Source: JAVBTR01 sp031556065 (GTDB lineage: Bacteria; Bacillota; Clostridia; Christensenellales; Aristaeellaceae). Taken from it: a DNA stretch of 39,841 nt. The stretch is from positions 1 through 39,841 of the forward strand of contig JAVBTR010000059.1 in assembly GCA_031556065.1 (NCBI GenBank). Reading direction: 5' to 3'. Below, piece by piece: positions 1 to 7,738 of the stretch (its first letter is position 1; every line of letters starts with the position of its first letter). The notes under the pieces are model-generated. The model saw nothing but the letters and a program-made list of their open reading frames with translations, was not told the DNA's origin and ran no database searches. Made by a program: the position numbers and the translations under genes.

Positions 1-25
1 ATCTAGGTCAGAGGAGGATGCGCAA

Positions 26-139
26 ATGAAAGTTAGACCGTCTGTCAAGCCTATTTGCGAAAAGTGCAAGATCATCAAGCGGAAAGGCCGCGTTATGGTT
101 ATCTGTGAGAATCCTAAGCACAAGCAAAAGCAAGGCTAA
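26..139 (+). CDS. rpmJ: 50S ribosomal protein L36
   Basis: This 37-residue protein is the small zinc-ribbon protein of the large ribosomal subunit. It begins MKVRPSVKPICEKCK and ends in a basic tail. The zinc ligands are the CxxC at residues 11 and 14, Cys27 and His32, so it is the zinc-binding (C+) form. The ATG follows GAGGAGG with a spacer of 8 nt. It is normally followed by rpsM and the rest of the alpha operon, but here a strong terminator lies 27 bases downstream and unrelated genes follow. The gene is too short for ordinary ORF cut-offs. Identification is secure from the family signature; the operon break is seen directly. Confidence 0.96.
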   Translation: MKVRPSVKPICEKCKIIKRKGRVMVICENPKHKQKQG

Positions 140-166
140 GCGACCTTTGGAAAGAGGCGTAACCGT

Positions 167-199
167 AAAACCCCTGAAGTTTTCTTCAGGGGTTTTACT
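167..199 (+). terminator. Intrinsic terminator after rpmJ
   Basis: Perfect 13-bp inverted repeat (167-179 with 184-196) around a TTTT loop, with a GC-rich core and a T-rich 3' side. It closes the ribosomal transcript just after rpmJ. The A-rich left arm means it could also work from the other side. Confidence 0.9.
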
Positions 200-299
200 T
201 GCGTTGTCGGCTGCGGGATGCCATTTCGGCCATTTACGTCCGTGTAAACTCCCGCATGGCATTCCTTGCCTCCTAGCCTTGCACCTCTTTTGTGCGGCT

Positions 300-327
300 T
301 TGCGAATTGGTAAAAATATGTTATACT
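300..327 (+). promoter_or_regulatory. Sigma-A-type promoter for the GNAT gene
   Basis: TTGCGA (300-305) and TATACT (322-327) with a 16-bp spacer, about 20 bases before the start codon at 350. It is the only convincing promoter between the rpmJ terminator and the acetyltransferase. Confidence 0.6.
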
Positions 328-349
328 TGCGCCATAAGGTGGTGGTAAT

Positions 350-796
350 GTGTTTTTGAATACCAAGGACTTATTTGACGATGAAATTTTTCTTAAGCTT
401 GAACGAACCGCAGAAGCCGATCCTGCAAGAAAAAGGGTACCTGCATACTATTTTAAGATTTGCCGCCTGATGGACGATGTGGAGATGGGGATTTGCGATC
501 TTCGCATTGGCCATGAGATTGGGCTCTATTATGGCGGCAATATCGGCTATACGGTTTACGAGCCTTTCAGGGGCCATTACTATGCAGGGAAGGCATGTAA
601 GCTCCTATTTAAGCAAGCCCGCAAGCATGATCTTGGTTATTTGTACATCACTTGCAATCCGAATAATTTGGCATCCAGAAAGAGCTGTGAATTTGCAGGG
701 GCCGTGCTGGAGGATATTGTTGATCTGCCGGAGGATAACGATATGTACCAAGACGGGGAAAGGCAAAAATGCATATATCGCTTTGCATTAGACTAG
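350..796 (+). CDS. GNAT-family N-acetyltransferase
   Basis: This 148-residue protein resembles GCN5-related acetyltransferases, which move an acetyl group from acetyl-CoA to an amine. The acetyl-CoA loop region is visible as YTVYEPFRGHYYAGKAC (about residues 72-88). It is followed by the helix and strand that end in YITCNPNN and then NLASRKSCEFAGA, the usual 'neighbours and parent' segment of this fold. The start is GTG at 350, preceded by AAGGTGGT. The overlapping ATG at 348 is closed by a stop after two codons and is rejected. The gene has its own promoter and stands alone. The substrate cannot be told; GNATs of this size acetylate proteins, antibiotics or small amines. Confidence 0.85.
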   Translation: MFLNTKDLFDDEIFLKLERTAEADPARKRVPAYYFKICRLMDDVEMGICDLRIGHEIGLYYGGNIGYTVYEPFRGHYYAGKACKLLFKQARKHDLGYLYITCNPNNLASRKSCEFAGAVLEDIVDLPEDNDMYQDGERQKCIYRFALD

Positions 797-953
797 CAAT
801 GGTTGTTGTAAAATGTTCACGGGTTTCAGTAGGGTAATGCAATCCATAAGCCCCTAGCGGTAATTAAAGGTGGTTCATTCCTGCTGCATGTTGTAAAGTA
901 GTTCGAGGCACTCGAAGACTGCCTTTTATCTTCCTAGGCGAACCAGCTATCAC
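797..953. other. Non-coding stretch, nothing recognised
   Basis: No open frame with a ribosome site, no strong hairpin and no promoter stand out. Together with the pseudogene that follows, it makes about 590 bases without an intact gene. Confidence 0.5.
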
Positions 954-1331
954 AGTCGTTTTACAATTGAGGCTTTTCTTGCGCCGGATTAAACAGAATG
1001 GTTTTGCTACCTTGTGCGCTTAGACGGCACCCCTATCGCCATAGGGGAATTATTCAATAGCCCCATGGAATTTAAAAGCCTGATTACTAGGGCGTTTTTG
1101 CCTCCCGAATCTGCGCACCCCGGAGTTTTGAAACACGCCCTAATCGGCACATTGATTTTATTCGCTGCCACATCAGTCAGATCGGCGGCCTGACCCCCGC
1201 ACGAAAGCTGGCCGTATTTGCGGATGCCTTTGGCGTAAAAACAGCCTGGCATGGCCCGGGAGATGTTTCGCCCATCGGTCACGCCTGCAATGCAGAGGGG
1301 AAGTATGAAAAGTTTGATGAATTGATAAAAC
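954..1331 (+). pseudogene. Remnant of an enolase-superfamily sugar-acid dehydratase (RspA/ManD-like)
   Basis: Reading the plus strand gives family-typical segments: IEAFLAPD, stop, TEWF (966-1001); GTPIAIGELFNSP (1026-1064); then IDFIRCHISQIGG and AWHGPGDVSPIGH (1151 to about 1275). These match the C-terminal barrel of RspA/mannonate dehydratase-like enzymes, including the GE metal-ligand strand and the WHGPGD segment. The gene is broken three ways. It has an in-frame TAA at 990-992 where the family usually has Gln or Asn. A 55-bp element at 1088-1142 shifts the frame. The sequence diverges from the family after GHACN, and the N-terminal domain is gone. Removing the element with one TA joins SLIT to NRHIDF in frame. 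It lies tail-to-tail with the sugar-acid operon, so it may once have served the same pathway. The substrate of the original enzyme is unknown. Confidence 0.8.
1088..1142. mobile_element. Miniature inverted-repeat element inserted at TA
   Basis: A 55-bp unit whose ends are TAGGGCGT and ACGCCCTA, an 8-bp perfect terminal inverted repeat that includes a TA on each side. The TA pair behaves as a target duplication. Deleting the element plus one TA restores the reading frame and a conserved motif of the interrupted dehydratase remnant. Its reverse complement matches 12113-12161 with only two differences over the first 49 bases. It encodes nothing, so it must have been moved by an enzyme elsewhere; TA targets are typical of IS630/mariner-type transposases (inference). 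Confidence 0.8.
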
Positions 1332-1345
1332 GGCTACATTTAATT

Positions 1346-1387
1346 AGAGCCAGGCCTTTGGATTTCTCCTTGTGCCTGGCTCTTTTC
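1346..1387. terminator. Hairpin between convergent pseudogene and aldolase operon
   Basis: A 10-bp perfect stem (1346-1355 with 1374-1383) followed by TTTTCT on the plus side. On the minus side the tail is only AT-rich. It sits directly after the stop of the minus-strand aldolase gene at 1387 and probably ends both transcripts. Confidence 0.65.
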
Positions 1388-2316
1388 TATTCTTTTCTGC
1401 CGTTGTTAGCGATGAATGAGAAGAAACCTTCTTCCCTTAGCTCTTTAATGAGCCCGGTTGCAGCCTGTTCATTAAGCGAAAATAGGGGAGGCGTTACTTC
1501 ACCGCAATCAATGCCGGTTTCCCGAAGGATGACCTTCATTCCAGATTGGAGGCCAATACCAATGTACTTTTTCATAATGGTAATATAGCGGCATACTTCC
1601 CATTGTATGGCCATTGCCTGTTCAACCTGCCCGGCTTTAAATAGATTAAAGATCGTGGATAGTGGGCCGGGCATCACATTGTAGAATGTTCCGATCCCGC
1701 CATTTGCCCCCATTACCAAAGCGCTTAGCAGCATGGCATCAAAGCCCATGAATACTTTGATTTTACCATTGTCAACAGCTCGTATTTTTCTAAGATCCTC
1801 TAAATTCATATCTGAAAACTTTGAACCGATGATATTTGGATGCTCCGCCATTTTGATGATGAAATCAGCGCCAAGGGAAATCCCTGTCAGGTTTGGAATG
1901 TTGTACAGAAGAAAGGGGATATCCACTGCATCGGCAATGGTATTGTAATGCTTCGCAACGGTATCTAGCGTCATTTTGTAATAATAGGGGGGGACTGCGG
2001 AGATGCCGTCTGCGCCAATATCCTGTGCATGCCTGGCCAAGGCGACCGCAGTGGCCGTGTCCGGCGTGCCCACATGAACGATGACTGGTATCCGGCCTGC
2101 TGCATACTGTACGGATAGCTCCGCCATGCGCATACGCGTGCTTTCCGGCAATACCATTGCCTCGCCAGTGCTCCCGGATACATAAATGCCTGCAATGCCC
2201 GAAGCGATTTGAAATTCTACTAATTCTTTTACAGCCTGCTGCGACACTTGCCCCTTTTTGTCAAAAGGGGTAACCAAGGCCGTCATAGCACCATCACAAA
2301 TGTTTTTTCTCATCAT
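1387..2316 (-). CDS. DapA/NanA-family aldolase, N-acetylneuraminate lyase-like
   Basis: A 309-residue TIM-barrel class I aldolase of the dihydrodipicolinate synthase/N-acetylneuraminate lyase family. These enzymes form a Schiff base with pyruvate or a 2-keto acid. Visible motifs are the carboxylate-binding GSTGE (48-52), the catalytic Tyr138 in LLYNIP and the Schiff-base Lys166 in GSKFSD. The segment PPYYYKMT and the loop SDMNLEDLRKI resemble sialate lyases more than true DapA. The length is normal for the family. Its ATG overlaps the stop of the upstream YhcH-family gene (ATGA), so the two are translationally coupled. A YhcH partner fits sialic acid or another keto-sugar acid. The exact substrate remains open; 2-keto-3-deoxy acids are the main alternative. 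Confidence 0.85.
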   Translation of the reverse strand: MMRKNICDGAMTALVTPFDKKGQVSQQAVKELVEFQIASGIAGIYVSGSTGEAMVLPESTRMRMAELSVQYAAGRIPVIVHVGTPDTATAVALARHAQDIGADGISAVPPYYYKMTLDTVAKHYNTIADAVDIPFLLYNIPNLTGISLGADFIIKMAEHPNIIGSKFSDMNLEDLRKIRAVDNGKIKVFMGFDAMLLSALVMGANGGIGTFYNVMPGPLSTIFNLFKAGQVEQAMAIQWEVCRYITIMKKYIGIGLQSGMKVILRETGIDCGEVTPPLFSLNEQAATGLIKELREEGFFSFIANNGRKE

Positions 2317-2786
2317 TCGTTGCTCTCTTTCAGTTTACTGTTTCCAATGGGAATCTTAAACACGATCTTCTTATATGCTTGCGGCTCATTAACAGCGAGG
2401 TTTGCCTTATGCCCATCTTCCGGGTAACATAGGCAGAACTCCAAAGGCGAAAGATCAATGGCACTTCCACCGTTACCCAGATAAAAAATGTTATCTTTTT
2501 GTTCATTATAGGGCCGACTTACGGGCAATCCTCCAATATCCCGCCACCAGATACGTTCCCGGCCGGAAACGAGGAAATGAACATCAATGAAGCCTTTATG
2601 AGCTTCAAATTCTTCGCCGCATTGCTGTTTTGAAACGCCTTCTTTAACCATGGCATAGACACCCTCGCCAAGCTCATACCGCCCGGGTTCCAAATCCATG
2701 CTATTGATGGCGAACCGGTAAACATCAGCCAAACACGGAATGAGGTCATTGTAACGCCACATATCTTTTAAATGCGCAACGATCAT
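2313..2786 (-). CDS. YhcH/YjgK/YiaL family sugar-handling protein
   Basis: A 157-residue cupin-fold protein of the YhcH/YjgK/YiaL (DUF386) family. Relatives accompany sialic acid, alginate and other sugar catabolism genes, and one is implicated in anomer or sugar interconversion. Family marks are EAHKGFIDVHFLVSGRE (about 61-77), with its metal-ligand Glu/His pattern, FCLCYPEDGHKAN near 117-129 and KKIVFKIPI at the end. The start ATG at 2786 has AAAGGAGA upstream. It lies 13 bases after the RraA-like gene and overlaps the aldolase gene by four bases. Its role here is most likely to prepare the sugar or sugar acid for the downstream aldolase, which is inference from context. Confidence 0.85.
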   Translation of the reverse strand: MIVAHLKDMWRYNDLIPCLADVYRFAINSMDLEPGRYELGEGVYAMVKEGVSKQQCGEEFEAHKGFIDVHFLVSGRERIWWRDIGGLPVSRPYNEQKDNIFYLGNGGSAIDLSPLEFCLCYPEDGHKANLAVNEPQAYKKIVFKIPIGNSKLKESNE

Positions 2787-2799
2787 ATCTATCTCTCCT

Positions 2800-3471
2800 T
2801 TAGCCGATTATTTCATAGCCCAAAGCATCTAGCTTGCTATCAACCCATTTGGCAGATGTATCTCCGCCTAAAATGCGTTCAAGAGATATTTTTTCTTTGC
2901 GCATTTTTTCTTGAGCCGCTTTGAGGATTTCAGGAGCATCCTTCGGTTTAATGACAACAATGCCATCAGAATCCCCCACAAGAATGTCGCCTGGTTCAAC
3001 GACGATGCCGCCAACGCACACGGGCACATTGACTTCGCCCGGGCCTTCTTTATAGGGGCCCCGCGCCTGAACGCCCCTTGCGTAAACGGAAAAATCCATG
3101 TCCTCAAGGGCTTGATAATCCCGAATGGCACCATCCACGATAAAGCCGTCGGCTCCTCGTCCTCTTGCCATGTGGAACATCATTTCCCCGCATAGGGAAT
3201 GGGTCATACTGCCTTCGGCATCCACAACGATCACATCACCTTGCTGGCACATCTGAATGGCTTTATGGAACAGAAGGTTATCGTTGGCTACAGTCTTTAC
3301 CGTTACCGCAACGCCCAGCAATGGCCGCTTTGAAAAGGGCCGCATGCCATAATCCATGCATCCCATCCTGTTCATTTCATCGGCTATGTTTGCCACGGGG
3401 ATTCCCCTAAAAGCTTCTACCAGAGCTTTGTCCGGACGAATAATCTGTGTATAAATCCGTTTATTGATCAT
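2800..3471 (-). CDS. RraA-like / HMG-aldolase family protein
   Basis: A 223-residue member of the RraA-like superfamily, which includes 4-hydroxy-4-methyl-2-oxoglutarate/oxaloacetate aldolases, keto-sugar-acid enzymes and the RNase E inhibitor RraA. The conserved core is present: GDVIVVDAEG (78-87), the GE pair at 95-96 and GADGFIVDGAIRD with Arg117-Asp118, which in the aldolases bind substrate and metal. Given the company of a keto-acid aldolase, an enzymatic role is more likely than RNase control. The ATG at 3471 was chosen because AAGGAAA precedes it; an upstream ATG at 3507 has no ribosome site. The gene overlaps the end of the regulator gene by 11 bases, so it is part of the same operon. 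Confidence 0.8.
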   Translation of the reverse strand: MINKRIYTQIIRPDKALVEAFRGIPVANIADEMNRMGCMDYGMRPFSKRPLLGVAVTVKTVANDNLLFHKAIQMCQQGDVIVVDAEGSMTHSLCGEMMFHMARGRGADGFIVDGAIRDYQALEDMDFSVYARGVQARGPYKEGPGEVNVPVCVGGIVVEPGDILVGDSDGIVVIKPKDAPEILKAAQEKMRKEKISLERILGGDTSAKWVDSKLDALGYEIIG

Positions 3472-5800
3472 GAGTATTTCCTTCTTTCTTTTCGTTTTGA
3501 GATACATAATGAGAATCCTGCCGCATTACCCGGTACTGGCTTGGGGTCATATCCTCATACTTTTTAAAAACCCTCATTAAGGTGTGGCTATTGGTAAAAC
3601 CCACCTGCTGTGCAATTTCCGGCAACGAGAGATTCGTTTCCCTTAGCAGGCGCAGACTAAGTACAACCCGTGCTTGGTTGATGTAGTCAATCATATTGAT
3701 GCTCCATTCACGCTTGAATATCTTTGATATATTGGATTGCGACAGCTCAAAATGATCGGCGATGACTGTCTGGCTCAAATCCGGGTCTGTTAGATGTTCT
3801 TCAATATATTGTCTAATTAACTCTCCTTGTGACTTTGTGGCTTGCTCCTGTTTTTTCTGAAGCTGCTGATGGGTTTTTTCAGCAAGCGCCAGTAAGCCCC
3901 TAATAAGTGTATCTCCTTTCTGGTTGATCATTGCACTAATTACACTGTCTTGAAAGAAGGTGCCGTTATGGTCTTCGTGCAAAGAATCCAGGAGCTGGAT
4001 CAAAAGATACGAAGACTGAATTAGGAAAGTAAAATAATCCTGAGGCTCACATGCGTTATACACTTCAAGGATATAGGCTTTGCTGTCTTCGATTTGACCG
4101 GCACGCATTAGCTGCCCCAGCTTTTTTCGATAGGATTTGAATGTTAAAACGTAGGAGGCTTCCACCGTATCCTCATGGAGCATGCTTTTCGTAGTTAACG
4201 CATTGTATACGCCTTTATAGGCCTGCGCCAAACTGAATACCTCACCATACACATCACTTAATGCATAATTGACGCTAACACCTGTTTCCTTCTGGGTAAT
4301 GAGCTTAATCTTCTGAATGATCGCGTGACTGAGTTGCTGAATCTGATCTAAGGAGATTGTTTCGCAAGCGTTGATGATGATGGCGTGAATGGCTTTATCC
4401 GGCTGAATGACATAGCATGCCAATGTGTTTTCAAGGGGCGTTTCAATCATGCCATCGATGATCAGCCGCACCTGCTGGTTAAACAGATAAGCGTCCTCTT
4501 CTTTGATAAAAACGTCCTGAGGAGGGGCTAAAAGGGCCACTTGAAAGTATCTATGGGGGAAATGGATGCCATATAAGTTCAACCAGTTTACAGTATTGTT
4601 AATATCCATAATGGTGCCGCGTAGCAGGCTGATCAGCAGGCTGGCTTGAATCTGCCGCTGGCTTTGAGAAATAAGTTCGCTGACACGCTTGTTCTCCGCC
4701 TGGGTTTTTTCCACATTAAAAGCCAGCTCCTTGTTCTGCTCCAGCATGCGTTTAACCATGCTATGAATGTATTCGTACTCGCCTGTTCTGGTCTGGGGCG
4801 GTTCATATGCTTGAAGGCTGTTCACAATTCGGGCAATAGGTGTATATTGCCATCTGGATACAAGCCAAACCAGCAGCCCGCCAATGATTAGACAAACGCT
4901 GTAGAGCACATAGAAAATACGATGAGAGGCTTCTATCTGCCCTAGCACCGAAGCACGGGGAATGGCGGCCACAAGCCGCCAGTTAAGGGCCTGGATCTTC
5001 GTGTAAAATACCATGTCGTCCTGTGGGTTGTCCTTAGGCGTAAAATAACCCGAAGCGTCTGTTAAGGGCCACTGTTCCTGCCCCTGAAAGCCTTCACTGG
5101 CAGCAAGAAAGCAGTTGTCTCCATCTAAAATAGCATACTGTCCATAGGGGTAAACCTTTTCAAAGCGCTTCAAGATGCTATCCTGCCGAATGGTGGCCAC
5201 AAAGATTCCCTGGGCGCTTAAACGGTTATCCTTGGGCAATGTCTGAGTAATTGCGATGCAGGGGGTGTCTTTGTCATACAGGCGAATGGTTACAGTATCC
5301 ACATCAAAGTATTGGTAGGGCATTTCCATCAGCTGTTTTTTAAATGCATCATAGGGCACATCAACCAGGCCATAACTATATTGGTAAAACAACTGAGAAT
5401 CGTACAAGCCTGTGGGAGTTAGCACTGTATCCATGTTGCGGGCATAAAGGTAAAGGGTATCGGCAATAGCGCTGCGATGGGCAATGGAAGACAGGGCGTT
5501 GATGATTTCAACGGTTATCAGCCTATCCTTTGGTTCTGTGATAGGGGGCTGTAAAAGCAGGTATTTGCGCAGGTTGGCATTTTGGGAAAGGGTGGTGCCG
5601 GACTCAAGCAAACCCATGATTTCCTGCTCGATATCCTCGCCTACCTTATCCATTAATGCGATGTTTGCGGCCATGACCTCATCCGTAAGGATGCGAATCT
5701 GCGAAGCAAACAAGACACCGCCCGCTATTAAAGGCAGCAAAAATACCGCCAGGTATGTGCAAACAAGGATATACAGTGTTTTCTTTCTTCGCTTTTTCAT
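3461..5800 (-). CDS. Membrane-bound AraC-family regulator with extracellular sensor
   Basis: A 779-residue protein that joins an extracytoplasmic sensor to a DNA-binding domain without a separate kinase. It has an N-terminal membrane helix (about 7-29), an extracellular region of some 230 residues of the Cache type seen in YesM kinases, and a second helix (about 290-312). A cytoplasmic linker follows. The protein ends in a two-motif AraC HTH (last 110 residues: LSQTVIADHFELSQSNISKIFKRE and LPEIAQQVGFTNSHTLMRVFKK). Such regulators commonly control the adjacent sugar ABC transporter, here the genes just upstream in the same transcript. The ATG at 5800 was preferred because GGGTGA precedes it; the ATG at 5824 lacks a site. 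The ligand is probably the imported saccharide or its complex with the binding protein (inference). Confidence 0.85.
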   Translation of the reverse strand: MKKRRKKTLYILVCTYLAVFLLPLIAGGVLFASQIRILTDEVMAANIALMDKVGEDIEQEIMGLLESGTTLSQNANLRKYLLLQPPITEPKDRLITVEIINALSSIAHRSAIADTLYLYARNMDTVLTPTGLYDSQLFYQYSYGLVDVPYDAFKKQLMEMPYQYFDVDTVTIRLYDKDTPCIAITQTLPKDNRLSAQGIFVATIRQDSILKRFEKVYPYGQYAILDGDNCFLAASEGFQGQEQWPLTDASGYFTPKDNPQDDMVFYTKIQALNWRLVAAIPRASVLGQIEASHRIFYVLYSVCLIIGGLLVWLVSRWQYTPIARIVNSLQAYEPPQTRTGEYEYIHSMVKRMLEQNKELAFNVEKTQAENKRVSELISQSQRQIQASLLISLLRGTIMDINNTVNWLNLYGIHFPHRYFQVALLAPPQDVFIKEEDAYLFNQQVRLIIDGMIETPLENTLACYVIQPDKAIHAIIINACETISLDQIQQLSHAIIQKIKLITQKETGVSVNYALSDVYGEVFSLAQAYKGVYNALTTKSMLHEDTVEASYVLTFKSYRKKLGQLMRAGQIEDSKAYILEVYNACEPQDYFTFLIQSSYLLIQLLDSLHEDHNGTFFQDSVISAMINQKGDTLIRGLLALAEKTHQQLQKKQEQATKSQGELIRQYIEEHLTDPDLSQTVIADHFELSQSNISKIFKREWSINMIDYINQARVVLSLRLLRETNLSLPEIAQQVGFTNSHTLMRVFKKYEDMTPSQYRVMRQDSHYVSQNEKKEGNTHDQ

Positions 5801-5847
5801 CGGCCTGTCACCCGCTTTTCGCATATGATGAATAACGACGTTTGGAT

Positions 5848-6726
5848 TTAACCTTTTACTGCGCCCACCATGACCCCTTTCACAAAGAAGCGCTGGATAA
5901 AGGGATAGATCACCAAAATGGGCACGGTTGAAACAATAATCGTTGAATACTTGTAAGAGGCGGCCAAATACGTCATGTTTTCAGAAACATCGCCTGAGGT
6001 ATCCCCTGTTCGCCCCTGGAGAAGGATTTCTCTAAGAAACATTTGCAGCGGCAGCTTTGAACGATCTCTGATGTAGATTGAGGCGGGAAACCATGAGTTC
6101 CAATGGTTGACGGCGTAGTAGAGCAATAGTGTCAATATGGTTGGAACGCAAAGGGGAATAGCGATTTTAAACAAAATCAAAAAATCGTTCGCGCCATCAA
6201 TCTTGGCTGATTCCTCCAGGCTTAAAGGCATGGCTTCAAAGGATGTTCTCATGATGATCAGATTCATGGTACTGATGGCTACGGGAAGTGTCAGCGCCCA
6301 TAGTGTATTCATCAAGTTCAATTGCCTGATTAGGATATAGTTGGGAATAAGCCCTCCTTTAAACAGCATGCAGAAAAGAACCAGCAGCATGATTGGCTTG
6401 CGGGCCGCAAGCTGTTTGCGTGATAATGCGTACCCGCCTAAAATGGTACAGCTCATATTAATGGTAAGCCCCACCAACTCATAAAAGAGCGTGTTTCTAA
6501 AACCGATCCATATGCTTGCGTTTTTTAGCACTGCTTGATAGGAGGCTAAGGAAAAACCAATGGGCGCAAACAAGGGCCCCGTATGCATAGCCAGTTTATT
6601 TGCATCGCTTAATGATGCAAATAGTACATAGATAAACGGATACAGCGTTAACAGGATGATGAACACCAGTAACAGGGCGTTAACCGAATCAAATAATAGC
6701 TCCCCGCGTGTTCTTTTAATTCGCAT
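5848..6726 (-). CDS. Sugar ABC transporter permease, LplC/YtcP type
   Basis: A 292-residue CUT1-family inner-membrane permease with six predicted membrane helices, the first at about residues 14-36. The EAA loop that docks the ATPase is visible as SLEESAKIDGANDFLILFKIAIP near residues 172-194. The C-terminus RFFVKGVMVGAVKG is typical of LplC-like permeases. The ATG at 6726 lies seven bases after AGGAGG; the GTG at 6732 is too close to that site. It follows the partner permease by only 11 bases. No ATPase gene is present in the locus, so a shared MsmX-type ATPase encoded elsewhere is expected, as is usual for this class. Confidence 0.92.
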   Translation of the reverse strand: MRIKRTRGELLFDSVNALLLVFIILLTLYPFIYVLFASLSDANKLAMHTGPLFAPIGFSLASYQAVLKNASIWIGFRNTLFYELVGLTINMSCTILGGYALSRKQLAARKPIMLLVLFCMLFKGGLIPNYILIRQLNLMNTLWALTLPVAISTMNLIIMRTSFEAMPLSLEESAKIDGANDFLILFKIAIPLCVPTILTLLLYYAVNHWNSWFPASIYIRDRSKLPLQMFLREILLQGRTGDTSGDVSENMTYLAASYKYSTIIVSTVPILVIYPFIQRFFVKGVMVGAVKG

Positions 6727-6737
6727 AATCACCCCTC

Positions 6738-7658
6738 CTAAAACAAACTGGTTTCTGTAGTACGCTTGCTAATTGCGTTCACGGTTATCAGCAATGCAAA
6801 ATTGATCACTGAGTTAAACAGATCAATGGCTGCTGAATAGCTGTAGTTGCGTTCTTCCAGGCCTTTTCGGTAAACGTAGCTGGCGATGATATCACCCGTT
6901 TGGTAGGTGGAGGCATTATACAATAGCAGGGTTTTTTCCGCGCCCATGTCCATCATCCAGCCGATACGCAGAATCAGCATCACAATGATCGTTGGGGCAA
7001 TGCCAGGTATCGTTACGGAAATGATCTGCCGTAAGCGGCCCGCACCATCGATTTTACAGGCATCATATAGCGTTTCATCGATGCTGGACAGGGCCGCCAG
7101 AAAGACGATGGAGTTCCAGCCTGCCTGCTGCCAGACCGTAGAAAATGTGTAAACGGCTCGATATGCATTGGCGTTGATCATATAATTTTGCTTTGGCATA
7201 CCAAAAAGACTCAAGATGTATGTGAATACGCCATCCCGGCCAAAAAGGTTTGTAATCAAGCTGCATGCCACAATAAGGGAGATAAAATGGGGCAGGTAAG
7301 AACTGGTTTGAACAATAAACTTAAACTTTTTAGATTTGACTTCATTGAGCATCAAAGCAAATATAACCGGAATGGGGAACCCGAAAAGAATGTTATAAAG
7401 GCTGATTAATACCGTATTTGTTAGAAGTCTTCCAAAGAAAATGGATTCAAAAAACGCTTCAAAATGGCTTAATCCCACCCACGGACTGCCTGTAATCCCC
7501 TTATTGAAGTTAAAATTGCGAAACGCGATTTGTGCGCCCCATAGGGGATAAAGGTGAAAAACCACGTAATAAATCAGCAGGGGCAACAACATCATATATA
7601 GCCTATAGTTTAGCGTTAGCTCCTTATGAAATTTGCCCAACAGCGTTTTAGGTTGCAT
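6738..7658 (-). CDS. Sugar ABC transporter permease, LplB/YteP type
   Basis: A 306-residue CUT1 permease partner with six helices, beginning with LYMMLLPLLIYYVVFHLYP at about 20-38. The EAA loop is IDETLYDACKIDGAGRLRQI around residues 200-219. The ATG at 7658 was chosen because GGAGGG lies five bases upstream and the N-terminus then has the usual length for LplB. ATG codons at 7727 and 7709 would add an unusual tail. It sits between the binding protein and the second permease and forms the heterodimeric channel with it. Confidence 0.9.
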   Translation of the reverse strand: MQPKTLLGKFHKELTLNYRLYMMLLPLLIYYVVFHLYPLWGAQIAFRNFNFNKGITGSPWVGLSHFEAFFESIFFGRLLTNTVLISLYNILFGFPIPVIFALMLNEVKSKKFKFIVQTSSYLPHFISLIVACSLITNLFGRDGVFTYILSLFGMPKQNYMINANAYRAVYTFSTVWQQAGWNSIVFLAALSSIDETLYDACKIDGAGRLRQIISVTIPGIAPTIIVMLILRIGWMMDMGAEKTLLLYNASTYQTGDIIASYVYRKGLEERNYSYSAAIDLFNSVINFALLITVNAISKRTTETSLF

Positions 7659-7738
7659 AAGATCCCTCCACGCAAAGTATTTGGGTTCATACGGGGACCG
7701 GCTGTACATCAACCGATCCCCGCGCAAGGTGCTAGCGG

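Noticed and set aside
1007..1282. A 91-codon minus-strand frame
   Set aside because: It is antisense to the dehydratase remnant, whose conserved motifs are read on the plus strand.
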